Of a stretch of DNA of 64,000 bases, positions 19,425 to 28,592 are shown piece by piece. Source of the DNA: Microbacteriaceae bacterium (GTDB taxonomy: Bacteria; Actinomycetota; Actinomycetes; Actinomycetales; Microbacteriaceae). Below the pieces are notes generated by a model, which saw only the letters and a program-made list of their open reading frames with translations, was not told where the DNA came from and made no database searches. Location of the stretch: positions 124,001 to 188,000 of the forward strand of contig JAIXWK010000003.1 in assembly GCA_027491295.1 (NCBI GenBank). Reading direction: 5' to 3'. Position 1 is the stretch's first letter; every line of letters begins with the position of its first letter. The translations under genes and the position numbers were made by a program.

Positions 19425-20204
19425 CTATCCTAATCCGCCGGCGAGCTCTTTGGTCTTTGATACGAGTCCTGCAAGTCCGCCCTGCTGGTATGCCTTTACA
19501 AATGCAGTGCCAACGATCGCCCCATCGGCGTAGCTGTTTACTTCTCGGACCTGATCAGCCGTCGAAATGCCGACGCCAACGCAGGTTGGAGTGTCGCCCA
19601 GGCTCTTGACTCGGGACACTACAGACCTTGCAATGCGATCAAGTTCGGTGCGTTCACCGGTGATTCCCATGGTGGATACCGAGTAGACAAAACCCTTGGA
19701 TGACTTTGAGTTGTTCTCAACACGGGCGTCCGAGCTGGAAGGAGCAACTAGGAACACTCGGTCTAGGTTGTGCTGATCGGATAGACCAATCCACTTTGAC
19801 GCTTCGTCTGGAATTAGGTCTGGAGTGATCATGCCCTGAGCGCCAGAGCTAACCAGGTCCTCACTAAATTTTTCGACACCGTACGAAAGCACAGGGTTCC
19901 AATAGCTCATAACCAAAAGTGGAGTATCGACCTTCTCGCGGACACCCTTGATGATTTCGAACAGGTCTCGCAGTCTGAATCCGTTGGCAATCGCCTCTTC
20001 GGTGGCGTGCTGAATCACTAGCCCATCCATCGCCGGGTCGCTGTAGGGAACACCAATTTCGAGAATGTCGCAACCGTTTTCGGCCATTGCAACTAGCGAA
20101 TCAATGCTGTCCTGCTTAGTTGGGTAACCAGCTGGGTAATAGCCAATTAGAGTGCCGCGACCAGATTCCTTGTTTCGCTCTAGAACGTCGTTTGTAATGC
20201 TCAC
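19425..20204 (-). CDS. trpA: Tryptophan synthase alpha subunit
   Basis: Cleaves indole-3-glycerol phosphate to indole and glyceraldehyde 3-phosphate, passing indole to TrpB. The catalytic Glu and Asp are in [14 protein letters not shown], phosphate-binding glycines are in GVGIS and GAIVGTAFV, and the 259 residues are close to family length. The ATG overlaps the trpB stop by 4 bases (ATGA type), consistent with equimolar alpha and beta chains. Confidence 0.97.
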   Translation of the reverse strand: MSITNDVLERNKESGRGTLIGYYPAGYPTKQDSIDSLVAMAENGCDILEIGVPYSDPAMDGLVIQHATEEAIANGFRLRDLFEIIKGVREKVDTPLLVMSYWNPVLSYGVEKFSEDLVSSGAQGMITPDLIPDEASKWIGLSDQHNLDRVFLVAPSSSDARVENNSKSSKGFVYSVSTMGITGERTELDRIARSVVSRVKSLGDTPTCVGVGISTADQVREVNSYADGAIVGTAFVKAYQQGGLAGLVSKTKELAGGLG

Positions 20205-21406
20205 TTATCCCCCAACAATCCAAAGTACTTACCTGCGGTTTCCATGTCCTTATCACCGCGTCCGGAGAGGTTCACCAGGATGTGTGCACCGGCTGGGAGA
20301 ACCGTGGAGAGGTGCTTCATGCCAGCCAGTGCGTGCGCGGTTTCGATAGCCGGGATGATTCCCTCGGTCCTCGAGAGAAGTCGCATGGCATCCATTGCCT
20401 CTGCATCGCTGATGCCGAAGTAGTTTGCGCGACCAAGGTCCTTGAGCCAAGAGTGCTCAGGTCCTACACCCGGGTAATCCAATCCTGCCGAAATGGAGTG
20501 CGACTCCATGGTCTGACCATCTTCGTCCTGCAGCATGTAAGAACGAGCTCCGTGCAACACCCCTGGGCGGCCCCTAGAGAGCGTTGCAGCGTGCTTAGGG
20601 GTGTCGATTCCATCGCCAGCTGCTTCAAAACCCCAAAGTGCGACGTCTTGATCATCTAGGAAAGGGTGGAAGATTCCAATCGCGTTAGAGCCGCCACCAA
20701 TACAGGCTGCTACAGCGTCCGGCAGGCGTCCGGTTAGTTCCAGCATTTGCGCGCGCGCTTCGATACCGATGACAGAGTGGAAGTCACGAACCATGGTTGG
20801 GAAAGGGTGCGGACCGGCGACTGTACCAAGTAGGTAGTGAGTATTGTCCACATTTGCAACCCAGTCGCGCAGAGCTTCATTAATGGCGTCCTTGAGGGTT
20901 CTGGAGCCGGTGGTAACTGGAATCACCTGAGCTCCGAGTAGCTTCATCCTCGCTACATTCAAGGCCTGACGTTCGGTGTCCACTTCGCCCATGTAGACCA
21001 CACAGTCCAGCCCGAAATATGCAGCTGCCGTGGCGCTGGCAACACCGTGTTGCCCAGCTCCGGTCTCTGCAATGATTCGCTTTTTACCCATGCGCTTGGC
21101 AAGTAGGGCCTGACCCATGACGTTGTTGATCTTGTGACTACCGGTGTGGTTTAGGTCCTCGCGCTTTAGGAAAATGCGCATATCTCCAAACTGGCTGGCA
21201 AAGCGCTGCGCCTCGGTGATTATCGATGGACGGCCGGTGTAGGTCTTGTGCAGTTCAGCAAGTTCCGCGACAAAGCTCGGGTCGGCCTTCGCAGCTAGAT
21301 AGGTCGCTTCAAGTTCGTCTAGGGCTGCAATCAGCGGTTCCGCAACAAACCTGCCGCCGAACTCGCCAAAGTATGGCCCAGCCTGAGAACGAAGATTTGT
21401 TTGCAT
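20201..21406 (-). CDS. trpB: Tryptophan synthase beta subunit
   Basis: PLP enzyme joining indole and serine to make tryptophan. The ATG at 21406 is chosen because AGGA lies 7 bases upstream and the protein then begins [24 protein letters not shown] at 21427 would add seven residues and overlap trpC. The PLP lysine is in [10 protein letters not shown], the phosphate loop is GGGSNAIG, and the C-terminal SGRGDKD motif is present. 401 residues, standard length. Confidence 0.97.
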   Translation of the reverse strand: MQTNLRSQAGPYFGEFGGRFVAEPLIAALDELEATYLAAKADPSFVAELAELHKTYTGRPSIITEAQRFASQFGDMRIFLKREDLNHTGSHKINNVMGQALLAKRMGKKRIIAETGAGQHGVASATAAAYFGLDCVVYMGEVDTERQALNVARMKLLGAQVIPVTTGSRTLKDAINEALRDWVANVDNTHYLLGTVAGPHPFPTMVRDFHSVIGIEARAQMLELTGRLPDAVAACIGGGSNAIGIFHPFLDDQDVALWGFEAAGDGIDTPKHAATLSRGRPGVLHGARSYMLQDEDGQTMESHSISAGLDYPGVGPEHSWLKDLGRANYFGISDAEAMDAMRLLSRTEGIIPAIETAHALAGMKHLSTVLPAGAHILVNLSGRGDKDMETAGKYFGLLGDK

Positions 21407-21416
21407 TCTGTAAATC

Positions 21417-22190
21417 CTAGGCAACACTTACGAACTCTGGGATCAAAATCCCAGGATCGGATGTAACCAATGCCTCTCCGACGAGCGCAACGTCTGCTCC
21501 GGCGTTGCGGTATCGGATTACATCCTGCACATTCTTCACCGAAGATTCTGCGACCTTGATGGCGTCTTGGTTTAGGGCTTGAGCCATTTGCTCAAAGAGT
21601 CCGAGGTCAGTTTTGAAGGTTTGCAGATCCCTGGTGTTGATTCCAATTAGACGTGACCCCAGCTGGTTGGCAACAGCAATTTCCTCAAGCGTGTGGGTTT
21701 CAACCAAAACTCCCATTCCAAGCTCGTGGGCGAATCGATAGAGCTCGGCAAAGCGTCTTTCAGTCAACCAGGCCAAAATCAAAAGGACAAAGTCAGCACC
21801 GGCTGCCCTAGCCTCAAGAATTTGATACTCGGTGCTGATGAAGTCTTTACGAAGAAGTGGAATGCTCGCCTTGGTTCTTGCGTCAACCAAATCCTCGAGC
21901 CTGCCGCCAAACCCGGTCTCCTCGGTAAGAACAGAGATAGCGTGCGCACCGGATTGTTGGTAGAGCTCAGCCTGATCGGCAGCCGATGGAATGTCTGCGA
22001 GAAATCCCCGTGATGGGCTACGTCTTTTGATTTCGGCAATCAGCTTTATGTGACTGGATTTAGAAAGAGCCGCGTAAACGTCCAACGCGCTGCTTATTTT
22101 GGAAATGGTGTCGAGTAGGTCTTGCTCGCTGATCGCTAGCTCTCGCCTTTTAGATGCCTTTGCTGCTGCGTCAAAGAGTTGGTCAAGCAC
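21417..22190 (-). CDS. trpC: Indole-3-glycerol phosphate synthase
   Basis: Ring-closing decarboxylation of CdRP to indole-3-glycerol phosphate. The start is taken as GTG at 22190 ([17 protein letters not shown]), which shares one base with the stop of the upstream small gene (TAGTG) and gives 257 residues, the normal length. A longer open frame reaches 22289, but its extra 33 residues are basic, unlike the family, and overlap the upstream gene. Catalytic features: [40 protein letters not shown] and GEALV. Confidence 0.95.
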   Translation of the reverse strand: MLDQLFDAAAKASKRRELAISEQDLLDTISKISSALDVYAALSKSSHIKLIAEIKRRSPSRGFLADIPSAADQAELYQQSGAHAISVLTEETGFGGRLEDLVDARTKASIPLLRKDFISTEYQILEARAAGADFVLLILAWLTERRFAELYRFAHELGMGVLVETHTLEEIAVANQLGSRLIGINTRDLQTFKTDLGLFEQMAQALNQDAIKVAESSVKNVQDVIRYRNAGADVALVGEALVTSDPGILIPEFVSVA

Positions 22191-22414
22191 TAGTGCGCTT
22201 TGGTGTGCTCGCCGCCGACACCGTAGCCTGCGCGTCTTAGAATCCAGCCAACTACGGGGCCTAGCACAGCGAGCCCTGCTGAAGCCCAAACCATTGCAGC
22301 ATTGTCAAGCCAGAAGAACAAGGTGCCAATGCCAAAGGCAACGATGATGATAATCACGCTGGTCCAAGCCGCTACTGAGCTTCCGTGGCCTGGTTCAGTT
22401 GAGTTCTGCGACAT
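22190..22414 (-). CDS. HGxxPAAW-type small membrane protein
   Basis: A 74-residue protein of the family found in actinobacterial trp operons. The motif HGSSVAAWTSV (about 10-20) is a variant of HGxxPAAWTGV, with Val in place of Pro. Two hydrophobic segments follow (about 15-36 and 41-61), then a charged C-terminus. Function is unknown; position between the Trp-associated membrane protein and trpC suggests a role tied to tryptophan synthesis or transport, but nothing in the sequence shows a reaction. The GAAGGAGAACA sequence just upstream provides a good Shine-Dalgarno. Confidence 0.85.
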   Translation of the reverse strand: MSQNSTEPGHGSSVAAWTSVIIIIVAFGIGTLFFWLDNAAMVWASAGLAVLGPVVGWILRRAGYGVGGEHTKAH

Positions 22415-22449
22415 ATTGTTCTCCTTCGACTAGCCAATTCTAGCAAGCA

Positions 22450-22950
22450 TCAGTTCTGTTCATCCCATAGCGAGCGGTTGTCTTCCGTTTCATCGGACTT
22501 CGCACTGGCTAGTGACTTCGAACTAGTTCCAAAGAGGCTGATTGCGATGGCAAGCGCTGAGGCGATGCCAGCACCAATTGCTGCAAACTGACCCCAAAGA
22601 TTCGAAATCGAGACTCCAGCTTCATGCGACTCCGGGTTCAGAACTCCACTGAGCCGCTCGAGCTCGGCAATCACAACAGCACTGGCTACAAGGTCTTGGC
22701 TGAATGAAAGATAGACACCCAAAGTGGTGGCGACCGCGGCCAGCACAAGAAGAGTTCTGCGAAGTTTGCCGTAGAAAGAAATGAACACCGCCGTCAAAAC
22801 GATGGCAGGTAGCAGGTTTAGGACCGGAATCAATTGTCCGCCGGTGAATTCCTCCTCACCAACCGCAAGCCAGGGCAGATTTACTAGGACCCACCACAGC
22901 GCTAGGGCCATGACCACAAACGAGGATTTAGACCGCATTACCCATCGCAT
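22450..22950 (-). CDS. Trp biosynthesis-associated membrane protein
   Basis: A 166-residue membrane protein matching the actinobacterial Trp-operon membrane protein family (TIGR02234/Trp_oprn_chp type). It shows four hydrophobic segments, at about 10-30, 40-60, 66-85 and 115-140, and an acidic C-terminal tail. The outer loop between segments three and four carries ELERLSGVLNPES. Function is unknown. The ATG at 22950 overlaps trpE by 23 bases; another ATG at 22938 overlaps by 11, and neither has a clear Shine-Dalgarno, so the exact start is uncertain. Confidence 0.85.
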   Translation of the reverse strand: MRWVMRSKSSFVVMALALWWVLVNLPWLAVGEEEFTGGQLIPVLNLLPAIVLTAVFISFYGKLRRTLLVLAAVATTLGVYLSFSQDLVASAVVIAELERLSGVLNPESHEAGVSISNLWGQFAAIGAGIASALAIAISLFGTSSKSLASAKSDETEDNRSLWDEQN

Positions 22951-24412
22951 TCGCTGCGGCGATCGCCTTTAGCATGACGGCTGCCTTGGCCTTAGTCTCG
23001 GCGTATTCACTCTGCGGGACAGAATCCAACACGATTCCGGCACCCGCTTGGATCCTGGCGATGCCATCTCGTATGAAGGCAGTTCGGATTGCTATCGCTA
23101 GGTCGCTATTGCCCTGGAAATCAAAATAGCCAACAACACCACCGAACAGTCCTCGGTAGCTAGGCTCCAAATCGTGGATGATCTCAAGTGCTCTTGGCTT
23201 GGGTGCTCCGGAGAGAGTTCCAGCCGGGAATGTTGCGCGCAGCGCAGCTACCGGTCCCATATCCTTCCGTAGCTCCCCCTCGACGGTGGAAACCAGGTGC
23301 ATGATGTGGCTAAACCGGTGAATTTGCATGAACTCAGTGACCTGCAGTGATGCCGGTTCGCAAACCTTGAGAAGATCATTGCGAGCAAGATCGACCAGCA
23401 TCAGGTGTTCGCTCTGCTCCTTGGCATCCGCCAACAGCTCATCGGCCAAGCGAAGGTCTGTTGAGGTGTCAACTCCCCTTGGTCTTGAGCCGGCAATCGG
23501 ATGCATGATTGCCTTGCCTTCACTGACCTTGACCAGCGCTTCTGGTGAGGAACCCACAATGGTGAAATCGCCGTCGCCATCTTGCCAACGGGTCAAATAC
23601 ATGTATGGGCTTGGGTTTAGTGCCCTCAGCGCTCGGTAAACCTCGATAACGTCGACCTCGACCTTTTGGTCAAATCTCTGTGAGAGGACAACCTGGAACA
23701 CATCCCCAAGCCTTACGTGGTGCTTAGCCTTCTCGATTTGAGAAAGAAAGTCAGGTTCGCTAGTGCGCTTTTCAAATTCTGGCGCAGGCCAGATTGGCTC
23801 CGAAATCAATGCCGGGGTGGGCCTACGAAGCTGCGCTTCTGCGCCTGCTAATTCTGCAAGCACCCTGTTGTAGCTGGCCTCAAGGTCTGAGCCATCATCG
23901 AAAACAACACCAACCAGAATCAGTTCCGCACTTAGGTGGTCCATAACAATCAGCTGGCTGAACTGGTTGAAAGCTAGAAGTGGAACTTGATAGTCCGCGA
24001 GCTTTGACTCGGGCAAGCGCTCAAGTAAGTTGACCGCTCCCCAGCTAACAAAACCAACCAGACCGGAACTGAGGGGGAAGTCAACCGGTGAGGAGTGCCA
24101 GTTCGATTGGAGAGCTTCTAAGGCGTCAAGTGGTTCGCTTGGAAGTTCTCCCGAAGGCAGAGCGTTGTGTTCGGAGATCCATTGGACAGACTGTTCGGTT
24201 GCAACAAGCTGACCACGTGAGCGCACTCCAATGAAGGAGTAGCGACCCCATACGCCTTGCTCGGCGGATTCCAACAGGAAAGTGTTCGGTCTTGAATCGC
24301 AAAGCTTCTGATAGATCCCCATCGGGGTTTCTGTTCCGGCAAACAGCTTCTTGCTAATCGGAATGACGTTGAAGGACTTAGCTAGTTCTTTGACCTGTTC
24401 AAAGCTAAGCAT
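22928..24412 (-). CDS. trpE: Anthranilate synthase component I
   Basis: Converts chorismate to anthranilate, using ammonia supplied by a TrpG amidotransferase that is not in this window. The 494 residues include the tryptophan-feedback element LLESAEQG near residue 47, and the active-site blocks PIAGSRPRG, DLARNDL and GTLSGAPKPRALEII with QAGAGIV. It could be confused with PabB, but the LLES motif and trp neighbours favour TrpE. The start shares one base with the hisI stop, so the trp genes continue directly from the his genes with no room for a leader-peptide attenuator. Confidence 0.96.
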   Translation of the reverse strand: MLSFEQVKELAKSFNVIPISKKLFAGTETPMGIYQKLCDSRPNTFLLESAEQGVWGRYSFIGVRSRGQLVATEQSVQWISEHNALPSGELPSEPLDALEALQSNWHSSPVDFPLSSGLVGFVSWGAVNLLERLPESKLADYQVPLLAFNQFSQLIVMDHLSAELILVGVVFDDGSDLEASYNRVLAELAGAEAQLRRPTPALISEPIWPAPEFEKRTSEPDFLSQIEKAKHHVRLGDVFQVVLSQRFDQKVEVDVIEVYRALRALNPSPYMYLTRWQDGDGDFTIVGSSPEALVKVSEGKAIMHPIAGSRPRGVDTSTDLRLADELLADAKEQSEHLMLVDLARNDLLKVCEPASLQVTEFMQIHRFSHIMHLVSTVEGELRKDMGPVAALRATFPAGTLSGAPKPRALEIIHDLEPSYRGLFGGVVGYFDFQGNSDLAIAIRTAFIRDGIARIQAGAGIVLDSVPQSEYAETKAKAAVMLKAIAAANAMGNAV

Positions 24413-24732
24413 CAGTCCTCCTCAAAACAAGTTGAGGTGCCATTGTGGCATGCTGGGCCGGATGTGTGAACCATGGCCAAGACGGTATCGCCGTCGCAGT
24501 CCAGGTTTAGCGAAGCGAGCTCTTGATAGTTTCCAGAGGTCTCACCCTTGAGCCAGCGCTGATTTCTGGATCTTGAGAAGTAGACCATTTTCTTGATCTC
24601 TAGTGACTCCAAGAGCGTCTCGCGATTGGCATAGGCGAGCATCAATACTTCTTTGGTGTGGGCGTCTTGAGTCACAACCGGAACTAACCCGCGCTCGTCA
24701 AATCTGACTTCGTCAATCTTTAGAGTTCTCAT
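24412..24732 (-). CDS. hisI: Phosphoribosyl-AMP cyclohydrolase
   Basis: Third histidine step, opening the adenine ring of PR-AMP. The 106 residues form the single-domain actinobacterial form; the PR-ATP pyrophosphohydrolase is the separate hisE here. Metal ligands are visible in LDCDGDTVL and in the C-terminal [10 protein letters not shown], along with the [16 protein letters not shown] motif. It overlaps hisF by 4 bases and trpE by one. Confidence 0.97.
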   Translation of the reverse strand: MRTLKIDEVRFDERGLVPVVTQDAHTKEVLMLAYANRETLLESLEIKKMVYFSRSRNQRWLKGETSGNYQELASLNLDCDGDTVLAMVHTSGPACHNGTSTCFEED

Positions 24733-25484
24733 CTGACTTCCAATCCAGCTAAGCGCAGGAAATCTTTCACATCTGAAATCGTAAACAAGCCCTCGTGAAA
24801 AACGCTTGCGGCAAGCAAAGCATCTGCCCCGACATTGGCCGCAGCGACAAAGTGCTCAAGCTTTCCGGCTCCACCCGAAGCAATTACTGGAACGTGTGAA
24901 ATCTTCTTGATTGCTTCGATTAGCTCTAGGTCGAAGCCATCTCTGGTGCCATCTGCATCGATGCTGTTTACCAACAGCTCGCCAGCTCCAAGGTCTTGGA
25001 CCTTTCGAACCCAATCCAAAGCATCTAACTCCGTCATCTGACGTCCGCCATGAGAAGTGACACCAAAGCCGGATGAGGTAGGTGCTCGCTTGAGGTCAAG
25101 TGAAATCACGAGGACTTGATCGCCGTGTTCCTTTGAAATCTCAGCAAGCAGTTCAGGTCGCTTGATACCCGCGGAACCAACCGATACTTTATCCGCGCCT
25201 GATGCAAGTAATTCAGTGACATCCTGCATCTGGCGCACTCCACCACCAACGGTTAGTGGAATGAAGACCTGCTCGGCGCACCTGGTAACCATCTCGAGCA
25301 TGGTGCCACGGTTTTCGTGAGTTGCGGCAACATCCAAAAAGGTGACCTCATCAGCCCCCTGCAGGTAGTAGCGACTGGCTAGCTCAACCGGGTCGCCGCT
25401 GTCCTTCAAATTCTGAAAGTTGACACCTTTGACCACGCGCCCGGCTGCAACATCAAGACAGGGAATTATGCGGATTGCTGGCAC
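24729..25484 (-). CDS. hisF: Imidazole glycerol phosphate synthase cyclase subunit
   Basis: Cyclase half of the HisFH enzyme, making IGP and AICAR from PRFAR. A (beta/alpha)8 barrel of 251 residues with [18 protein letters not shown] at the N-terminus (catalytic Asp about 10), VGGGVR, VSLDLKR-type second catalytic Asp (ISLDLKRAP) and SGGAGKLEH. HisH, its glutaminase partner, and HisA are not in this window. The start shares one base with the hisG stop. Confidence 0.97.
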   Translation of the reverse strand: MPAIRIIPCLDVAAGRVVKGVNFQNLKDSGDPVELASRYYLQGADEVTFLDVAATHENRGTMLEMVTRCAEQVFIPLTVGGGVRQMQDVTELLASGADKVSVGSAGIKRPELLAEISKEHGDQVLVISLDLKRAPTSSGFGVTSHGGRQMTELDALDWVRKVQDLGAGELLVNSIDADGTRDGFDLELIEAIKKISHVPVIASGGAGKLEHFVAAANVGADALLAASVFHEGLFTISDVKDFLRLAGLEVR

Positions 25485-26326
25485 TAGATTCTCGCGGCGT
25501 GAATCGCGCTTACCAGAATGGCACGTGCGCCAATTTCATAGAGCTGGTCCATCACCAGATTGGTCTGATCCGCCTTTACTAGGGCTCTCACAGCAACCCA
25601 ATCCTTATCCTCGAGAGGAGAAATGGTAGGTGACTCGATGCCAGGGGTGACCTTGGTCGCTGCCGATAGCAACGCGACCGGGCAGTCGTAATCGAAGATT
25701 ACGTATTCTCTTGCGACGATTACTCCCTGGAGTCTTCTTAGAAGCTTTGCCGCCTCCTGTGACTTTCCAGGCGCCGAAATCAGTCTTGCGGTTGACTTCA
25801 GGATGACAGGACCAAAGATTGCAAGCCCGGCCTTGCGAAGGGTATTGCCCGTAGAGACCACGTCAGCGACTGCGTCAGCAACGCCAAGCTTCACCGCTGA
25901 TTCGACAGCTCCGTCAAGCTTTACGATCTCGGCTCTTACTCCGTGCTCAGCTAGGTAGTCTGAAATTAGATTGGGGTATGCGGTAGCAAGACGCTTTCCC
26001 TGAAGATCTGAAACCGATTGAAATCCGGACTCTATAGGTGCGGCAAATCTAAATGTCGATGCTCCAAAACCTAGGTCAGCTACTTCATCCGCTTTCGATT
26101 GCGCGTCCTTCAGAAGGTCCAAACCAGTGAGACCAACATCCAGTGACCCGGAGCCGACATAGGTTGCAATGTCCCTTGGTCTTAGGTAGAAAAACTCAAT
26201 CTGGTTCTGCTCGTCTACGAGGTGTAGTTCCGCAGTGTCTCTTCTTACGGCATAGCCGGCTTCCCGAAGCATCGAGATAGCTGAGTCGGACAGGATGCCC
26301 TTATTTGGGACCGCTACTTTAAGCAT
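25484..26326 (-). CDS. hisG: ATP phosphoribosyltransferase (long form)
   Basis: First and rate-limiting histidine step: ATP plus PRPP to PR-ATP. The ATG at 26326 ([10 protein letters not shown]) is used; it shares a base with the hisE stop (TGATG) and gives 280 residues. A longer open frame to 26452 adds a segment unlike HisG that lies over hisE. This is the long HisG with a C-terminal ACT-like domain (about 210-280), which in relatives binds histidine for feedback inhibition, so no HisZ is needed. The PRPP loop region [14 protein letters not shown] is present. Confidence 0.95.
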   Translation of the reverse strand: MLKVAVPNKGILSDSAISMLREAGYAVRRDTAELHLVDEQNQIEFFYLRPRDIATYVGSGSLDVGLTGLDLLKDAQSKADEVADLGFGASTFRFAAPIESGFQSVSDLQGKRLATAYPNLISDYLAEHGVRAEIVKLDGAVESAVKLGVADAVADVVSTGNTLRKAGLAIFGPVILKSTARLISAPGKSQEAAKLLRRLQGVIVAREYVIFDYDCPVALLSAATKVTPGIESPTISPLEDKDWVAVRALVKADQTNLVMDQLYEIGARAILVSAIHAARI

Positions 26327-26589
26327 CAGAGCTGCTCCTCTACCTTGGAAAGCGGAATCCCGCGGGCGATCAAAATTAGTTGCAGGTGGTAGATCAATTG
26401 CGAAGCTTCTAGGGCTAATTGTTCGTCCGATTCGTGTTCTGCAGCCATCCAAACTTCGGCTGCTTCCTCCACAATCTTCTTTCCGATTGCATGAACTCCT
26501 AGTTCGAGCAAATCGGTCGATCGCGACCCCTCAGGGCGCTCCAAGTTTCGAATGCTGAGCTCTTCAAAGAGCTGTTCAAAGGATTTCAT
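26326..26589 (-). CDS. hisE: Phosphoribosyl-ATP pyrophosphohydrolase
   Basis: Second histidine step, hydrolysing PR-ATP to PR-AMP and pyrophosphate. An 87-residue all-alpha MazG-like protein with the metal-binding pattern [14 protein letters not shown] and a downstream EASQLIYHL. In Actinobacteria hisE and hisG are usual neighbours, as here (1-base overlap). It begins 23 bases after rpe and opens the his block. Confidence 0.96.
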   Translation of the reverse strand: MKSFEQLFEELSIRNLERPEGSRSTDLLELGVHAIGKKIVEEAAEVWMAAEHESDEQLALEASQLIYHLQLILIARGIPLSKVEEQL

Positions 26590-26612
26590 GGGACTAGGTT
26601 ACCGCCCCGGCG

Positions 26613-27263
26613 CTAGTGAGAGTGGGCCAGTTCTCTCAGCTTGGCAATTTCTAGGTTGCGATTTTCCGCCCTAAAGACCGCGCTTCCTGCAACAAAAACA
26701 TCCGCTCCGGCTTCGGCAAGCTGTGAAATGTTTGACTCCGTTACACCGCCATCGACCTGAATAGCTAATGACAGACCCCGTGAATCAAGTGCTTTTCTGG
26801 CTTGAGCGATCTTGACAATCGTCTCTGGAAGCAGCTTCTGACCGCCAAAACCGGGCTCAACGGTCATAACTAGCAGCATATCTATCTCAGGTAGAAGCTC
26901 TGCAACGGCTTCAAAAGGAGTGCCGGGCTTAATAGCGATTGCCGCCTTAGACCCGATGTCTCGAATCTTTCTGGCAAGACCTATTGGGTCGGTTGCCGCC
27001 TCAAGGTGGAAGGTCACTGATTCACAACCGAGCTCCGCGTAAGCAGGAGCCCAACGCTCTGGGTCGGAAATCATTAGGTGGATGTCGAGTGGCAGTTTTG
27101 AGACCTCAAACAACCTTGAAACAATCGGTAAACCCAGGGTCAGGTTTGGCACAAAGTGGTTATCCATGACATCGACGTGCGCGGCATCGGCGCTTGAGAT
27201 CGTTGCTAGTTCGGCCTCGAGGTTCGCAAAGTCTGCGCTCAGAATCGAAGGGTGAATCTTCAT
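26613..27263 (-). CDS. rpe: Ribulose-phosphate 3-epimerase
   Basis: Interconverts ribulose 5-phosphate and xylulose 5-phosphate in the pentose phosphate pathway. The 216 residues carry HPSILSADFANLE, the metal-binding HVDVMDNHFVPNLTLG and DIHLMIS, MTVEPGFGGQ and the second catalytic Asp in IQVDGGV. It lies 9 bases after rsmB and just upstream of hisE. Confidence 0.97.
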   Translation of the reverse strand: MKIHPSILSADFANLEAELATISSADAAHVDVMDNHFVPNLTLGLPIVSRLFEVSKLPLDIHLMISDPERWAPAYAELGCESVTFHLEAATDPIGLARKIRDIGSKAAIAIKPGTPFEAVAELLPEIDMLLVMTVEPGFGGQKLLPETIVKIAQARKALDSRGLSLAIQVDGGVTESNISQLAEAGADVFVAGSAVFRAENRNLEIAKLRELAHSH

Positions 27264-27272
27264 ACCGCGAGC

Positions 27273-28592
27273 TTACTTCTTGCGAAGGATTGCGATGAAC
27301 ATCGCATCTGTGGCGTGAAGGTGTGTCCAAAGCTGAGCCGTCTTACGATCTGTGCCCATTTGCAATTGTGGGGAGATTTCATTTAGAACTTCATTTGCAT
27401 TTACTAGTTCCAGCTCTGGGTGATTGTCGAGCGCTTGTTTGATCTGGGTATTGGTCTCAAGAACTAGTGGTGAGCAGGTGGAATAGAGCAAATAGCCCCC
27501 AGGCTTGAGCGCGTCAGCTGCTGAATCAAGCAACTCTCCCTGCAACTTGGTGAGTCCGGTTAGCTGCTCGGTAGTCTTGCGCCAACGGGATTCTGGCTTT
27601 CGCCTTACTGATCCGAGCCCCGTACAAGGTGCATCAAGTAGAACCGCGTCGTATGTGCTCTTCTTGGCGTCCTGCCCATAACCAACCTTCACCGTCCCAG
27701 GGAGGTTTGGGTTCAGAGCAGATCTCACCAAGTCAGCGCGATTAGGTATTGGTTCAAGGCAGTCAAGCACTCCGCCATCGCTTGCGATTCCCGCCTGCAG
27801 CATCGCTGCTTTTCCGCCGGGACCGGAGCACATATCCAGCCAACGTCCAGATTTGTCCGCTATGGCAAGAAGTGCGAGAGCGACCAACTGAGAACCCTGA
27901 TCTTGAACTCTGACTCCCGGAACTGATAGATACGGTTCTGGGTTACCTGTTGCCAAAAACGCAGTTGGAGCGGCTTCTCCAGGCTGCAACCCTTCACCTG
28001 TCAAGTATTCCGCCGCATTGGTGTTTGGTAGCGCTGCGAGATTCACGGTAGGTGTTTCGTTATTCGCTTCGAGCAGAGCTTCTAGCTGTTCCTTTTTACC
28101 GTCTAGCTCCAAAGCGCTACTTAGCGCTGCAATAACCCAGGTTGGATGCGAATAGCGAATCGCGAGCACCTCTTCCGGGCGTTTACCTTCACAGCAATCC
28201 TCTAGGAGTTTCTCAAAGCCTGCGCGCTCAGCGTTTCTAAGCACCGCATTGGCAAGCCCGGCTGCACTTTTCTCAAAGGTCTTGACCAGCTCAACGGTTT
28301 CGTGAATCGCAGCGTGTGCCGGAATTCGCATTCTAAAGAGCTGATGCATTCCAACTCTAAGAACGATACGGAGCTTTGGCGAAAGAGTTTTGCCGGTTGT
28401 GAAGTGGTCAATAAAACTGTCGTATTGAAGCTGCCAACGAAGGCTTCCGTAGCTGAGTTCCTGAATCAAACCACGATCGGAATCCGCAACATTTGCCTTG
28501 GTTAGAAAGCTAGGAAGAAGCAGATTTATGTAGCTGTCTGAATCCGCTACGCGAGTCAGTAGATCTATCGCAACCATTCTTGGGTTAGGCAA
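27273..28592 (-). CDS. rsmB: 16S rRNA (cytosine-967-C5) methyltransferase
   Basis: SAM-dependent RNA m5C methyltransferase (Sun/RsmB family). The N-terminal about 140 residues form a NusB-like RNA-binding domain, followed by the Rossmann methyltransferase domain with SAM motif LDMCSGPGGKAAML, motif IV LLDAPCTGLGSVRR and the catalytic-Cys motif YSTCSPLVLETN. 439 residues. It overlaps fmt by 8 bases; fmt-rsmB pairing is widely conserved. Confidence 0.95.
   Translation of the reverse strand: MPNPRMVAIDLLTRVADSDSYINLLLPSFLTKANVADSDRGLIQELSYGSLRWQLQYDSFIDHFTTGKTLSPKLRIVLRVGMHQLFRMRIPAHAAIHETVELVKTFEKSAAGLANAVLRNAERAGFEKLLEDCCEGKRPEEVLAIRYSHPTWVIAALSSALELDGKKEQLEALLEANNETPTVNLAALPNTNAAEYLTGEGLQPGEAAPTAFLATGNPEPYLSVPGVRVQDQGSQLVALALLAIADKSGRWLDMCSGPGGKAAMLQAGIASDGGVLDCLEPIPNRADLVRSALNPNLPGTVKVGYGQDAKKSTYDAVLLDAPCTGLGSVRRKPESRWRKTTEQLTGLTKLQGELLDSAADALKPGGYLLYSTCSPLVLETNTQIKQALDNHPELELVNANEVLNEISPQLQMGTDRKTAQLWTHLHATDAMFIAILRKK

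Noticed and set aside
22191-22289. Extended N-terminus of trpC
   Set aside because: The extra 33 residues are basic and unlike IGPS, overlap the upstream small gene in another frame, and the GTG at 22190 gives the normal length.
24405-24420. Possible trp attenuator or T-box before trpE
   Set aside because: trpE overlaps hisI by one base; there is no leader space and no Trp-rich leader peptide.
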